Shown piece after piece: positions 25,412 to 34,881 of a DNA stretch of 64,000 bases. Position numbers and translations under genes: made by a program. This DNA is from CAG-452 sp045531335. GTDB lineage: Bacteria; Bacillota; Clostridia; TANB77; CAG-508. Where the stretch lies: the NCBI GenBank assembly GCA_045531335.1, contig JAZSDU010000007.1:1-64000 (forward strand). The letters are read 5' to 3'. The number at the start of each line of letters is the position of its first letter. Position 1 is the first letter of the stretch. The notes beneath the pieces are model-generated. The model was not told where the DNA came from and ran no database searches. It saw only the letters and a program-made list of their open reading frames with translations.

Positions 25412-28400
25412 ATGTCAACAAAATGGACTAGTAATCAATTACAAGCAATAAATAAAAAAGATAAAAACATATTAGTTGCAGCTGCTGCGCGGAAGCGGTA
25501 AGACTACTGTGCTTGTAGAAAGAATTATTAATAAAATAATAAATGAAAAAATAGATATAGATAAACTCCTAATTGTAACATTTACAAATGCTGCAGCATC
25601 TGAAATGAGACAAAGAATATTGGAAGCTGTATATTCAAAAATAGATGAAAATCCGGAAAATTTAGATTTGCAAAGACAAATTTTATTATTAAACAAAGCA
25701 AATATTTCAACAATACACTCTTTCTGTTTAGAAGTTATTAAAAACTATTTTTATGAAATAGGTATATCATCTAATTTTAGAATTGGAGACACTTCAGAAA
25801 TAGAATTATTAAAACAAGAAACTTTAGAAGAAGTTTTTGAAAAATTATATGAAGAAAAAAACGAAGAGTTTATAGAACTTGTAAATACATATAGTGGATA
25901 TAGAGATGATGATTCTTTAAAAGAATTGATTTCAAAAATATACAACTATTCTCAAAGTATGCCATTTCCAAATGAATGGATAAATGAAAGTGTAGAAAGA
26001 TTTAATTTAGAAAACAAACTAGAGCAAGATTTTGAAAAAACTTTATGGGGGCAAATTTTATTAGAATATTTTATAGATGAGATTAAATCATGTATAAGCG
26101 ATTTAGAAGGACTAACTATAAAACTTGAAAGAGAATTTGATTTAGAAAGATATTATTCAGTTATATTAAATGATATTGAAAATTTAAAAAAATTAGTAAA
26201 AGAAAATCAAACTTGGAATGATATATATATTAATTTAAATAATATAAAATTTGAAACATGGCCAAGACAAGCTAAAACAGATTGCGAATTAAAAGATGAA
26301 TGCAAGAGAGTAAGAGATGAAGTTAAAGGTAGAGTAAAAGATTTAACAAAAAAGATATTTATATATACATCAGAAGAAGCTAATCAAGACATATATGAAA
26401 TGTATAAAATACTTAAATCTTTAGAAAAAGTGATATTAGAATTTTCGAATAGATATCAAGAAAATAAAAAAGATAAAAACATAATAGATTTTAATGATAT
26501 AGAACATTATGCATTAAAGATATTAGTAAAAAAAGATGAACAAACAAATTATATTCCTACAGATATCGCTATGAATTATAAAGAAAAATTTGTAGAAATT
26601 GCAATAGATGAATATCAAGATAGTAACTTAGTGCAAGAATATATTTTAACAACAATATCAAATGGTAACAATATATTTATGGTTGGAGATGTTAAACAAA
26701 GTATATATAAATTTAGACAAGCAAGACCAGAATTGTTTTTAGAAAAATACGATAAATATATTCTGGCAGAAGATGAAGAAAGTGCATGCAAGGAAGATAC
26801 TAAAATACAATTATTTAAAAACTTTAGAAGCAGAAAAAATGTTTTAGATTTTACTAATATAATATTTGAAAACATTATGAGTAAAAAACTAGGAGATATT
26901 GATTATGATGAAAAAGAATATCTAAACTTAGGAGCAAATTTTGAAGAATGTAAAGAACTTACTTCAGGAAAAGTAGAATTAGATATTATAGATTTAACTA
27001 GCGAAGAAACAGATGAAAATGAAACAGATGAAGTAATATTAGAAAAAACTGAACTAGAAGCAAAATATGTAGCAAATAGAATAAAAGAATTATTAGATAG
27101 CAATTTACATATTTATGATAAAAAACAAGGATACAGGAAGGTAACATATAAGGATATTGTAATATTACTTAGAACAACATCTAATGTTGCAAATATTTAT
27201 GAAAAAGAATTAAATAAATTGGAACTACCTGTATTTAGTGATTCTACATCAAGTTATTTTGAAACAGAAGAAATACAAACAATATTATCTGTTTTAAGAA
27301 TAATAGATAATCCAAATTCAGATATTCCATTAGTTACAGTAATGCGTTCCAAAATTGGTGGCTTTACAGACAACGAATTAGTAGAGATAAGACTTACATC
27401 TAAAAATACGAGTTATTATGAAGTTCTAGAGGAAGTTAAAAATAGTAATGAAGAAAGCAAGTTAAAACAAAAAGTAATAGACTTTTTAAACATGCTAGAG
27501 GAATGGCAACAAAAACAAGAATATTTAGCTTTAGATGAACTAATATGGTATATATATGAAAGTACAAACTATTATGACTTTGTAAATAGCAATCCAAATG
27601 GAGAATTAAAGACTGCAAATTTAAAATTGTTATTTGAAAAAGCAAAAGATTATGAAAAAGCAAGCTTTAAAGGATTATATAATTTTATAAATTATATAGA
27701 TAAAATAAGTAAATCATCAGGAGATGTAGGGTCTGCAAAACTAATTGGAGAGAATGAAAATGTAATTAGAATAATGAGTATCCATAAAAGTAAAGGACTT
27801 GAATTTCCAGTTGTGTTCCTTTGTGGAACAGGTAAAATGTTTAATGTACAAGACTTAAATCAAAATATATTATTGCATCAAGATATGGGATTTGGACCTA
27901 AATATATAAATTATGAAAGGAAGATTGAATATAACACTCTTGCAAAAGAAGCAATAAGAGTAAAAACATTAAATGAAATTTTATCAGAAGAAATGAGACT
28001 TCTATATGTTGCACTAACTCGTGCAAAAGAAAAATTAATAATTACTGGATGTGATAAAAACCTTAAAAAATCAATTTCACAAAAAGAAAATTCAAATGTA
28101 GATATTGTAAATATAAGAAAAGCGAAATCATATTTAGACTGGTTAGAATTAGTGCATCTAAATGATAAAGAAAAAACAGATGATATTTTAGAAGTGAATT
28201 TCGTAAATAAAAATGAAATAAAAGAAGAATTGGATAATAAAGAACAAGAAACTGAAGGTAATATTAGGCTTTGGAATGAAGTAGATAAAGAATTAGAAGG
28301 AAAAGTAGATAAACTTCTAGCTTGGAGATATCCATATTTAAAGAGTACAAAAATTGAAGGCAAAGCATCTGTAACAGATATTGCAAAAGGAAAGAAGAAA

Positions 28401-28964
28401 AACTTAATAGATATAACCGAAAAACCAAAATTCTTAAGTGAAAAACAAGAATTAAACAAAGCAGAAATTGGTACATTAATGCATTTAATTATGCAAAAGT
28501 TGGATTTTAGTAAAACATATAATGAAGAAACAATAAAAGAATTGATACAAGAATTAATAGCTACAAAAATTATTAATGAAAATCAAGCAAAATATGTTAA
28601 TATACAAAAAATATTGAAATTTACTGAATCAGATTTATATTTAGAACTTAAAGAAGCAAAAGAAGTACATAAAGAAAAACCTTTTTATATTTATATAGCA
28701 TCTAATGAAATATATAATGATGAAACAGATGAAAAAATATTAGTTCAAGGAATTATTGATTTATATTACATAGATAAAAATGGTAAGTTGATTTTGGTAG
28801 ATTACAAAACAGATTACGTTGCAAATAATAATGAATATGAATTAATTGATAAATATAAAGGACAATTAGAAATTTACAAAAGGGCATTAGAACAAGCATT
28901 AAATAAAAAGGTAGAAGCGGTATATATATATTCAACTTATCTAGATAAAAAGGTATTAATTTGA
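25412..28964 (+). CDS. addA: ATP-dependent helicase/nuclease subunit A, recoded at one CGGA site
   Basis: A 1183-residue AddA of the AddAB double-strand-break resection complex. ATG 25412 follows TTAGGAGG and gives the family N-terminus STKWTSNQLQAI. CGGA at 25490-25493, codon 27, supplies the first Gly of the Walker A motif (AAAA-G-SGKT). Without it the peptide stops after 29 codons. Downstream are UvrD motifs (TFTNAAASEMR, NTIH-like SFC, IDEYQDSN, VGDVKQSIYKFRQARP, IMSIHKSKGLEFPVVF, LLYVALTRAKEKL). A RecB-type nuclease motif (QGIIDLYY...LVDYKTD) follows. addB is not adjacent. Confidence 0.93.
25490..25493 (+). other. CGGA recoding site (addA Walker A)
   Basis: In-frame CGG followed by A, after GCG. 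Zero frame reads CGG AAG CGG TAA. CGGA as Gly gives the invariant GSGKT. Confidence 0.92.
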
Positions 28965-28966
28965 TT

Positions 28967-29036
28967 TGTAGGGGTCGGGTTCCACCCCGACCCGCAATGA
29001 AATTTAATTAAACGTAGGGGGCCTGTGTCCGCCCTC
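28967..29036. repeat. TGTAGGGG repeats, two copies in tandem
   Basis: TGTAGGGGTCGGG...CCCGACCCG (28967-28995) and CGTAGGGGGCCTG...CCGCCCTC (29012-29036), just after the addA stop. Confidence 0.8.
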
Positions 29037-29074
29037 TTATATTTTCTGAACCAAACCTAAAAATGTAGAGAAAA

Positions 29075-29103
29075 TGTAGGGGTCGACGTCCTCGGCGACC
29101 CGT
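29075..29103. repeat. TGTAGGGG repeat, single
   Basis: TGTAGGGGTCGACG...CGGCGACCCG hairpin. Confidence 0.8.
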
Positions 29104-29460
29104 GCTCCAAAGAAATACTCAATAATAAAATTAAAATAAAGGCTAAAATATTAATTTTTGAAACAAAAACCCCTAGGCCGGGGCATTGTTTGCAAAAATT
29201 AATTATTTTAGCTTTTACATTTTGATTAAAATCAATAGATTTTAATCAAATCGATAAAGTTACACAAATATTCTTAATTCCTACTCGAGAAACTAATGAA
29301 TATATTTGCACTTTTACATAAAATATGATATAATAAACGAGCATAAATTTTTGCATAAACCTTTTAAGGGGAAGTGAGCTAGAGTAAAATTAAAGTCAGT
29401 TTCTAGTTTATGATGGCTTAAATATTGTGACTACGCAAAATTTGCAGAAAGGTGATATGG
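29104..29460. other. Gene-free region with nested palindromes
   Basis: A nested palindrome spans about 29139-29220: outer arms GGCTAAAATATTAATTTTTG/CAAAAATTAATTATTTTAGC, inner CCCC/GGGG. A second lies at 29222-29249 (TTGATTAAAATC/GATTTTAATCAA). The 29340-29455 stretch before the next gene is AT-rich with no motif I recognise. Confidence 0.6.
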
Positions 29461-29461
29461 T

Positions 29462-29761
29462 ATGAAATTTATAAAAGTTCATCCAATTTATTGGTCTAAA
29501 GATGAAAATGAAGAAGAGTTTCCTAAAGTGTCCGAAATTAAGATTTTGAATGTGAATTCTATAAAAATATGCGAAAAATCTGAAACATGCTTAATCGGGG
29601 ATAAAGGTCTTAAATCATCACAGTTGCAGAATTTAAGAGCTAATTTGGGAGATAAAGCTATAAGCAAATATGCTACTGAAATAATCTTTAAAAGTTTTTT
29701 CACTAAGAGAATTGTGGTTGCAGAAAGTTTGGATTATCTTTACGAACAATTGAATGAATAA
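29462..29761 (+). CDS. Small protein of unknown function (99 aa)
   Basis: Not recognised. A 99-residue protein with a possible beta-rich N-terminal half (MKFIKVHPIYWSKDENEE) and a helical C-terminus (SLDYLYEQLNE). ATG follows AGAAAGGTGA and a terminator lies just downstream. It is solitary and resembles the other short stand-alone genes of the window in organisation. Confidence 0.6.
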   Translation: MKFIKVHPIYWSKDENEEEFPKVSEIKILNVNSIKICEKSETCLIGDKGLKSSQLQNLRANLGDKAISKYATEIIFKSFFTKRIVVAESLDYLYEQLNE

Positions 29762-29765
29762 TACC

Positions 29766-29802
29766 ATGTAGGCTATTAAGTAACTCTTAATAGCCTTTTC
29801 CT
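29766..29802 (+). terminator. Terminator
   Basis: AGGCTATTAAG/CTTAATAGCCT hairpin followed by TTTCC. Confidence 0.8.
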
Positions 29803-29862
29803 TTACAAATTTTACAAAATATAGTATAATTATGTAGAATTGAGTAAAAGGAGAAATAAATA

Positions 29863-30351
29863 ATGGAAACAATGAAAAAATTCAAAATATATTTTTATAT
29901 ATTTATACTAGCATTTTTAATAATAACACTTTTAACAAATTTATTAATGAGAGATAATTACAGAGCTATAGATTACAAAGTAAAATCAAATTTACTGGAA
30001 ATGAAAGTTGTAGAATGTAAGGCTGCATATTCAACAGGATATATAAAAGGGAGTGTAACAAATAATACTGGAGAATTAATTCCTTTAAAATATTTACAAA
30101 TAAATTTATATAATAAAGATGATGTGTATTTAGGAAGTGAATATAAAGAATTAAAGAATTTTTATCCTCAAGAAACAATTAATTTTGATATAGGTTACGA
30201 TTATATTAATACAGATAAGGTGGTACTAGGTTTAATAGATGAAATACCACAAAAAGAACAAAATAATTTTTTAGTTGATTTAGGCGATGAACAGTTAGAG
30301 ATTGCTGCTCCAATTGCAGGAACTCTTCTTCTATTCGCTATAATACCATAA
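29863..30351 (+). CDS. Membrane protein with FxLYD-like domain
   Basis: A 162-residue protein. An N-terminal membrane helix (about 8-28) is followed by an extracytoplasmic beta domain (YIKGSVTNNTGELIPLKYLQINLYNKDDVYLG...NFYPQETINFDI) of the FxLYD type. A hydrophobic C-terminus (APIAGTLLLFAII) follows. Such domains occur in Firmicute surface proteins without known activity. The gene is monocistronic with AAAGGAG before the ATG. Confidence 0.65.
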   Translation: METMKKFKIYFYIFILAFLIITLLTNLLMRDNYRAIDYKVKSNLLEMKVVECKAAYSTGYIKGSVTNNTGELIPLKYLQINLYNKDDVYLGSEYKELKNFYPQETINFDIGYDYINTDKVVLGLIDEIPQKEQNNFLVDLGDEQLEIAAPIAGTLLLFAIIP

Positions 30352-30509
30352 TTATATAGGCAAAATAGAATAATAAAAAATTTAAATAGCAAATTGTTTT
30401 AAAAAAGTATAAAAAACATTTGCTATTTTTAATATTCTGTAATATAATTGCAACATAAATGTAATATTTTTGTAAATAATAATACAGATTAGAAAGGATA
30501 GGGTGCCAG

Positions 30510-31514
30510 ATGTTTGGTTTTAGAGGTTTTGGACAAGATATAGGAATAGATTTAGGAACAGCAACAGTAATAGCTTATGTTAAAGGGAAAGGCATTGTTT
30601 TAAGAGAACCTTCAGTAGTTGCGGTTAATAATCTTACTAACGAAGTGTTAGCAGTAGGAGGAGAGGCAAGAAGAATGCTTGGAAGAACACCAGGTAATAT
30701 TGTTGCAACAAGACCACTAAAAGATGGTGTAATATCTGATTATACTGTTACAGAAAAAATGTTAAAACATTTTATAAATAAAATATGTGGGAAGTTTGTA
30801 TTCGCACCAAGAATTATGATTTGTATACCATCACAAGTAACAGAAGTTGAGAAAAAAGCTGTAATAGATGCTGCTTCTCAAGCTGGAGCAAGAAGGGTAT
30901 ATTTAATAGAAGAACCAATTGCAGCAGCTATAGGAGCTGGAATAGATATATCTAAACCTTGCGGAAATATGGTAGTAGATATTGGTGGAGGAACAACAGA
31001 TGTTGCTGTTATATCGCTTGGAGGATCAGTTGTAAGTACTTCACTAAAAGTTGCTGGAGATAAGTTCGATGAAGCTATAGTAAGATATATTAAGAAAAAA
31101 CACAATGTTATGATTGGTGAAAGAACAGCAGAAGATTTAAAAGTTAATATAGGATGTGTATATCCAAAAATACAAGACACAGAAATGGATATTAGAGGAA
31201 GAGATTTAATAACAGGACTTCCAAAAACAATAACAATAAAATCAAGTGAGATGATGGAAGCATTAATGGAGCCTGCAATGTTAATAGTAGATGCAGTTCA
31301 TTCTACACTAGAAAGAACACCACCAGAGCTTGCAGCAGATATAAGTGACAGAGGAATATATATGACAGGTGGAGGATGTTTAGTAGATGGACTAGATAAG
31401 CTTATTCAACAACAAACAGGAATTAATGTAATGATAGCAGAAGACGCGGTAAGTTGTGTTGCTCTAGGAACAGGAAAAGCATTAGATAATTTGGATACAT
31501 TAGATGGAAAATAA
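30510..31514 (+). CDS. MreB/Mbl family rod-shape protein
   Basis: A 334-residue bacterial actin that guides lateral wall synthesis. Actin-fold nucleotide motifs are visible: GIDLGTATVIAYVKGKGIV (phosphate 1), VVDIGGGTTDVAVISLGG (phosphate 2) and YMTGGGCLVDGL (adenosine). Mbl, MreB and MreBH cannot be separated with confidence. mreC and mreD are absent downstream, so an Mbl-like solitary copy is more likely. Confidence 0.93.
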   Translation: MFGFRGFGQDIGIDLGTATVIAYVKGKGIVLREPSVVAVNNLTNEVLAVGGEARRMLGRTPGNIVATRPLKDGVISDYTVTEKMLKHFINKICGKFVFAPRIMICIPSQVTEVEKKAVIDAASQAGARRVYLIEEPIAAAIGAGIDISKPCGNMVVDIGGGTTDVAVISLGGSVVSTSLKVAGDKFDEAIVRYIKKKHNVMIGERTAEDLKVNIGCVYPKIQDTEMDIRGRDLITGLPKTITIKSSEMMEALMEPAMLIVDAVHSTLERTPPELAADISDRGIYMTGGGCLVDGLDKLIQQQTGINVMIAEDAVSCVALGTGKALDNLDTLDGK

Positions 31515-31592
31515 GAGCGTGCGGACGTGAGGTCATAAAATTGCATTTCGTGGGAAATGAAATTTTTGCCTCCGTCCTAGCGAGTTTTAGGG
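31514..31592. repeat. Hairpin after the mreB-like gene
   Basis: GGACGTGAGGTCATAAAATT pairs imperfectly with AAATTTTTGCCTCCGTCC around a small inner hairpin. It is a different sequence from the TGTAGGGG family and may act as a terminator. Confidence 0.55.
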
Positions 31593-31613
31593 AGAAATAT
31601 TTTAATTAAATGT

Positions 31614-31692
31614 TGTAGTGGTCGGGTTCCATCCCGACCCGCAGAATAAAAATAAAAAAATCAGCGGGCGAGGGTAGAACCTCGCCCCTACA
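31614..31692. repeat. TGTAGGGG repeat, inverted pair
   Basis: TGTAGTGGTCGGG...CCCGACCCG, then GCGGGCGAGG...CCTCGCCCCTACA. Two different stems with complementary outer ends. Confidence 0.8.
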
Positions 31693-31720
31693 ATTATAAA
31701 TGAATTAATAGGAGAATTTT

Positions 31721-33074
31721 ATGAAAAAAGTAGCATTTTACACATTAGGTTGTAAAGTTAATCAATACGAAACAAATGCAATGATTGAGCAATTTATTAA
31801 AGCAAATTATGAATTAGTAGATTTTGAAGATAAATCAGATATATACATTATAAATACATGTACAGTAACTAATATGTCAGATAGAAAATCTAGACAAATG
31901 ATAAGAAGAGTAAAACAATTAAATCCAAATTCGATACTTGTTGTAACTGGATGTTATGCACAGGTTGCAGCCAAAGAATTAGAAAAGATAGAAGAAATAG
32001 ATTTAATAGTAGGAAATACAGAAAAAAAAGATATTGTAAACATAGTAGAAAAAATATTACGGAGAAACTGTAGGGGTTGACGCCTCTGTCGACCCGCAAA
32101 ACAACAATATAGAAAATTCATTCACCAACAAAATCAACCTAACAGATATAAACAATCAAAAAGAATTTGTTGATTTTGGAACTACTACTTATACAGAAAA
32201 AACAAGAGCAGTAATTAAAGTTCAAGATGGATGCAATAATTTTTGCTCGTATTGTATAATTCCATATGCTAAAGGAAGAGTAAGAAGTAGAAAGCTAGAA
32301 AGTGTAATTGAAGAGATTCAAAGTATAGTAAAAAACGGAATACAAGAAGTTGTAATAACAGGAATACATGTTGCATCATATGGATTAGATTTTAAGGATA
32401 GCAATATAAGATTAATAGATTTATTAGAAGAAATAAACACAATAGTAGGCTTAAAAAGAATAAGACTTGGGTCATTAGAACCCAATATAATAACAGATGA
32501 ATTTGTAGAAAGACTAAAAAAAGTAGATAAAATATGTGATCATTTCCATTTATCACTTCAAAGCGGATGTAATGATACTTTGAAAAGAATGAATAGAAAA
32601 TATACTACAGATGATTTTGAAAAAGTTGTGGAAAGATTAAGAAATGCATTTCCAAATGTAGTTCTTACAACAGATATTATAGTAGGATTTCCAGGAGAAA
32701 CAGAAGAAGAATTCGAGACTACATATAATTATTTGAAAAAGATTAATTTTTATAAAATGCATATATTCAAATATTCACAAAGAAAAGGAACTAGAGCAGC
32801 AGTAATGCCTAATCAGATAGATGGAAATATTAAGGAAGAAAGAAGCCATAAATTGATTAAATTATCTGATGAAAATGAAAAAAAGTTTTTAGATACATAT
32901 ATTGGTAAAACAATAGAAGTATTATTTGAACAAGATGAACAAGGATATTCAAAAGGACATACTTCTAATTATATAGTAATTAAAGTAAAAAAGAAAAACA
33001 TTGAAAATCAAATAATTAAGGTAAAAATAATTGACAGAGATGAATTGGAATTAGTGGGAGAACCAATGCAATAA
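31721..33074 (+). CDS. mtaB: tRNA threonylcarbamoyladenosine methylthiotransferase MtaB, recoded at one CGGA site
   Basis: A 450-residue radical-SAM enzyme that converts t6A37 to ms2t6A37 in tRNAs reading ANN codons. Reading CGGA (32060-32063) as Gly joins the two halves. The N-terminal UPF0004 domain has TLGCKVNQYET, NTCTVT and CYAQ cysteines. The second half carries the radical-SAM CxxxCxxC (CNNFCSYC) and a TRAM-like C-terminus. The total length equals the usual family length. Immediately after the recoding site an in-frame TGTAGGGG repeat (32069-32097) encodes an extra linker (TVGVDASVDPQ). Confidence 0.9.
32060..32063 (+). other. CGGA recoding site (mtaB)
   Basis: In-frame CGG followed by A, after TTA. 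Zero frame ends at TGA within the inserted repeat. Reading CGGA as Gly keeps the frame open through the repeat into the radical-SAM domain. Confidence 0.85.
32069..32097. repeat. TGTAGGGG repeat inside the mtaB coding sequence
   Basis: TGTAGGGGTTGACG...TGTCGACCCGC hairpin lying in the reading frame between the N-terminal and radical-SAM domains. It is the only coding copy in the window. Confidence 0.85.
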
Positions 33075-33237
33075 TTCTGTAATATAAATGTAATGTAAAC
33101 GTAACCTAAAAAGTATTGATAAAAATTGATATTTGTAGTATAAAATATGTAGAAATATGAAAGTAAATTAATAATATAAATTAGAATTTACGAAAGAAAA
33201 AATAGATATTGCTTAATATCAAGAAGGGGGATTGAAA

Positions 33238-33606
33238 ATGGGAGAAAATCCATTAAACGAAGTAGTAGGAGAAGTAGAAAACGGAGCAGTAAAAGGAATT
33301 GCTGATGCATTAAAAAAAGTAAGCACAAGCAGTAGCTCAGAAGAAGTTGAATTACCAGGATTAGAAGGAAGTGAAACAGGATCAACATTTAAAGTTGCAG
33401 GAACAAATTTACCAGCAAAACCAAGCGTATGGACAAAAGTTAAAAATGCATTATTCTATGAAATAAAAGTAGAATTAACACCATATCAACAAAAAATTGA
33501 AGATGAAATAAATGAATTTTTACATCAAGAAATTACATGGCAATCATTTAAATCATTCTTACTAAAAGAAGTTCCAATTACATTTAAAGGAAAAAGAGTT
33601 TTTTAA
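33238..33606 (+). CDS. Protein of unknown function (122 aa)
   Basis: Not recognised. It has a low-complexity, acidic and Ser-rich N-terminal half (about 1-60) and a conserved-looking C-terminal half (VWTKVKNALFYEIKVELTPYQQKIEDEINEFLHQEITW) that should be helical. ATG 33238 suits the AAGGGGG ribosome site; TTG 33232 is too close. It is monocistronic with its own terminator. Confidence 0.6.
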   Translation: MGENPLNEVVGEVENGAVKGIADALKKVSTSSSSEEVELPGLEGSETGSTFKVAGTNLPAKPSVWTKVKNALFYEIKVELTPYQQKIEDEINEFLHQEITWQSFKSFLLKEVPITFKGKRVF

Positions 33607-33627
33607 AAAAATAACTTAATAAAATAT

Positions 33628-33661
33628 AAAAAGAACACTTGAATTGTGTTCTTTTTTGTTA
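33628..33661 (+). terminator. Terminator
   Basis: AAAGAACAC/GTGTTCTTT hairpin with T run. Confidence 0.9.
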
Positions 33662-33737
33662 TAGAATACATTTGGTTTGAAAATAATATAAATATATTTT
33701 ATAGATGTTTATTCAGCATCGGAAAGAGAGGATTTTT

Positions 33738-34757
33738 ATGTCAGTAAAAGTAGCAATTAACGGTTTCGGACGTATAGGACGTCTAGCATTTAGACAAATG
33801 TTTGGAGCAGAAGGGTATGATATCGTTGCAATTAACGATTTAACAAGCCCAGAAATGCTTGCACATTTGTTAAAATTTGATTCTGCTCAAGGAAGATATG
33901 AAAAAGCAGATACAGTAGTTGCAGGAGAAGGTTCAATAACAGTAGATGGAAAAACAATAAAAATATATGCAGAAAAAGATGCAGTTAATTTACCATGGGG
34001 AGAATTAGATGTAGATGTTGTATTAGAATGTACAGGTTTCTATACAACAAAAGAAAAAGCAGAAGCTCATATAAAAGCAGGAGCTAAAAAAGTAGTTATT
34101 TCAGCACCAGCTGGAAAAGACTTACCAACAGTAGTATTTGGAGTTAATGAAGATAAATTAACAGCAGATGAAACAATAATATCTGCAGCATCATGCACAA
34201 CAAACTGCTTAGCACCAATGGCTAAAGCATTAAATGATTATGCACCAATTCAATCAGGTATAATGACAACAGTTCATGCATACACAGGAGACCAAATGTT
34301 ATTAGATGGTCCACATAGAAAAGGAGATTTGAGAAGAGCAAGAGCAGCAACTGTAAATATAGTTCCTAACTCAACAGGAGCAGCTAAAGCAATTGGATTA
34401 GTTATTCCAGAATTAAATGGAAAATTAATAGGATCAGCTCAAAGAGTTCCAGTTCCAACAGGTTCTACAACAATATTAGTAGCTGTTGTTAAAGGAGAAA
34501 ATGTAACAGTAGAAAGTATAAATGCAGCAATGAAAGCTAAGTCAAGTGAATCTTTTGGATATACAGAAGAAGCATTAGTATCTTCTGATATTATAGGAAT
34601 CACATATGGTTCTTTATTTGATGCAACACAAACAATGGTAACAGAAATTGGAAATGGATTATATCAAGTTCAAGTAGTAGCTTGGTATGACAATGAAAAT
34701 TCATATACAAGCCAAATGGTAAGAACAATCAAATATTTTGCTGAATTAAATAAATAG
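33738..34757 (+). CDS. gap: Glyceraldehyde-3-phosphate dehydrogenase
   Basis: A 339-residue NAD-dependent glycolytic enzyme. The Rossmann start is INGFGRIGRLAFRQ. The active-site SAASCTTNCLAP has the catalytic Cys at about 153, and the C-terminal WYDNENSYTSQMV is typical. The start is ATG 33738 after AGAGAGG; the upstream frame extension has no ribosome site. It is first in a glycolytic cluster. Confidence 0.98.
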   Translation: MSVKVAINGFGRIGRLAFRQMFGAEGYDIVAINDLTSPEMLAHLLKFDSAQGRYEKADTVVAGEGSITVDGKTIKIYAEKDAVNLPWGELDVDVVLECTGFYTTKEKAEAHIKAGAKKVVISAPAGKDLPTVVFGVNEDKLTADETIISAASCTTNCLAPMAKALNDYAPIQSGIMTTVHAYTGDQMLLDGPHRKGDLRRARAATVNIVPNSTGAAKAIGLVIPELNGKLIGSAQRVPVPTGSTTILVAVVKGENVTVESINAAMKAKSSESFGYTEEALVSSDIIGITYGSLFDATQTMVTEIGNGLYQVQVVAWYDNENSYTSQMVRTIKYFAELNK

Positions 34758-34767
34758 AAAATGCAAA

Positions 34768-34848
34768 TGTAGGGGCGGACGCCTCTGTCCGCCCGCAATA
34801 GATATCATATATGTATTTAACGGGTCGACAGGGTCGTCGACCCCTACA
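34768..34848. repeat. TGTAGGGG repeat, inverted pair
   Basis: TGTAGGGGCGGACG...GTCCGCCCG and CGGGTCGAC...GTCGACCCCTACA, between gap and pgk. Confidence 0.85.
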
Positions 34849-34881
34849 ATTTGATTTAGAAAATATAAAGGAGAAATTATT

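Noticed and set aside
31501..31592. CGGA at 31526 and 33720 as further recoding sites
   Set aside because: Both lie in intergenic DNA outside any reading frame.
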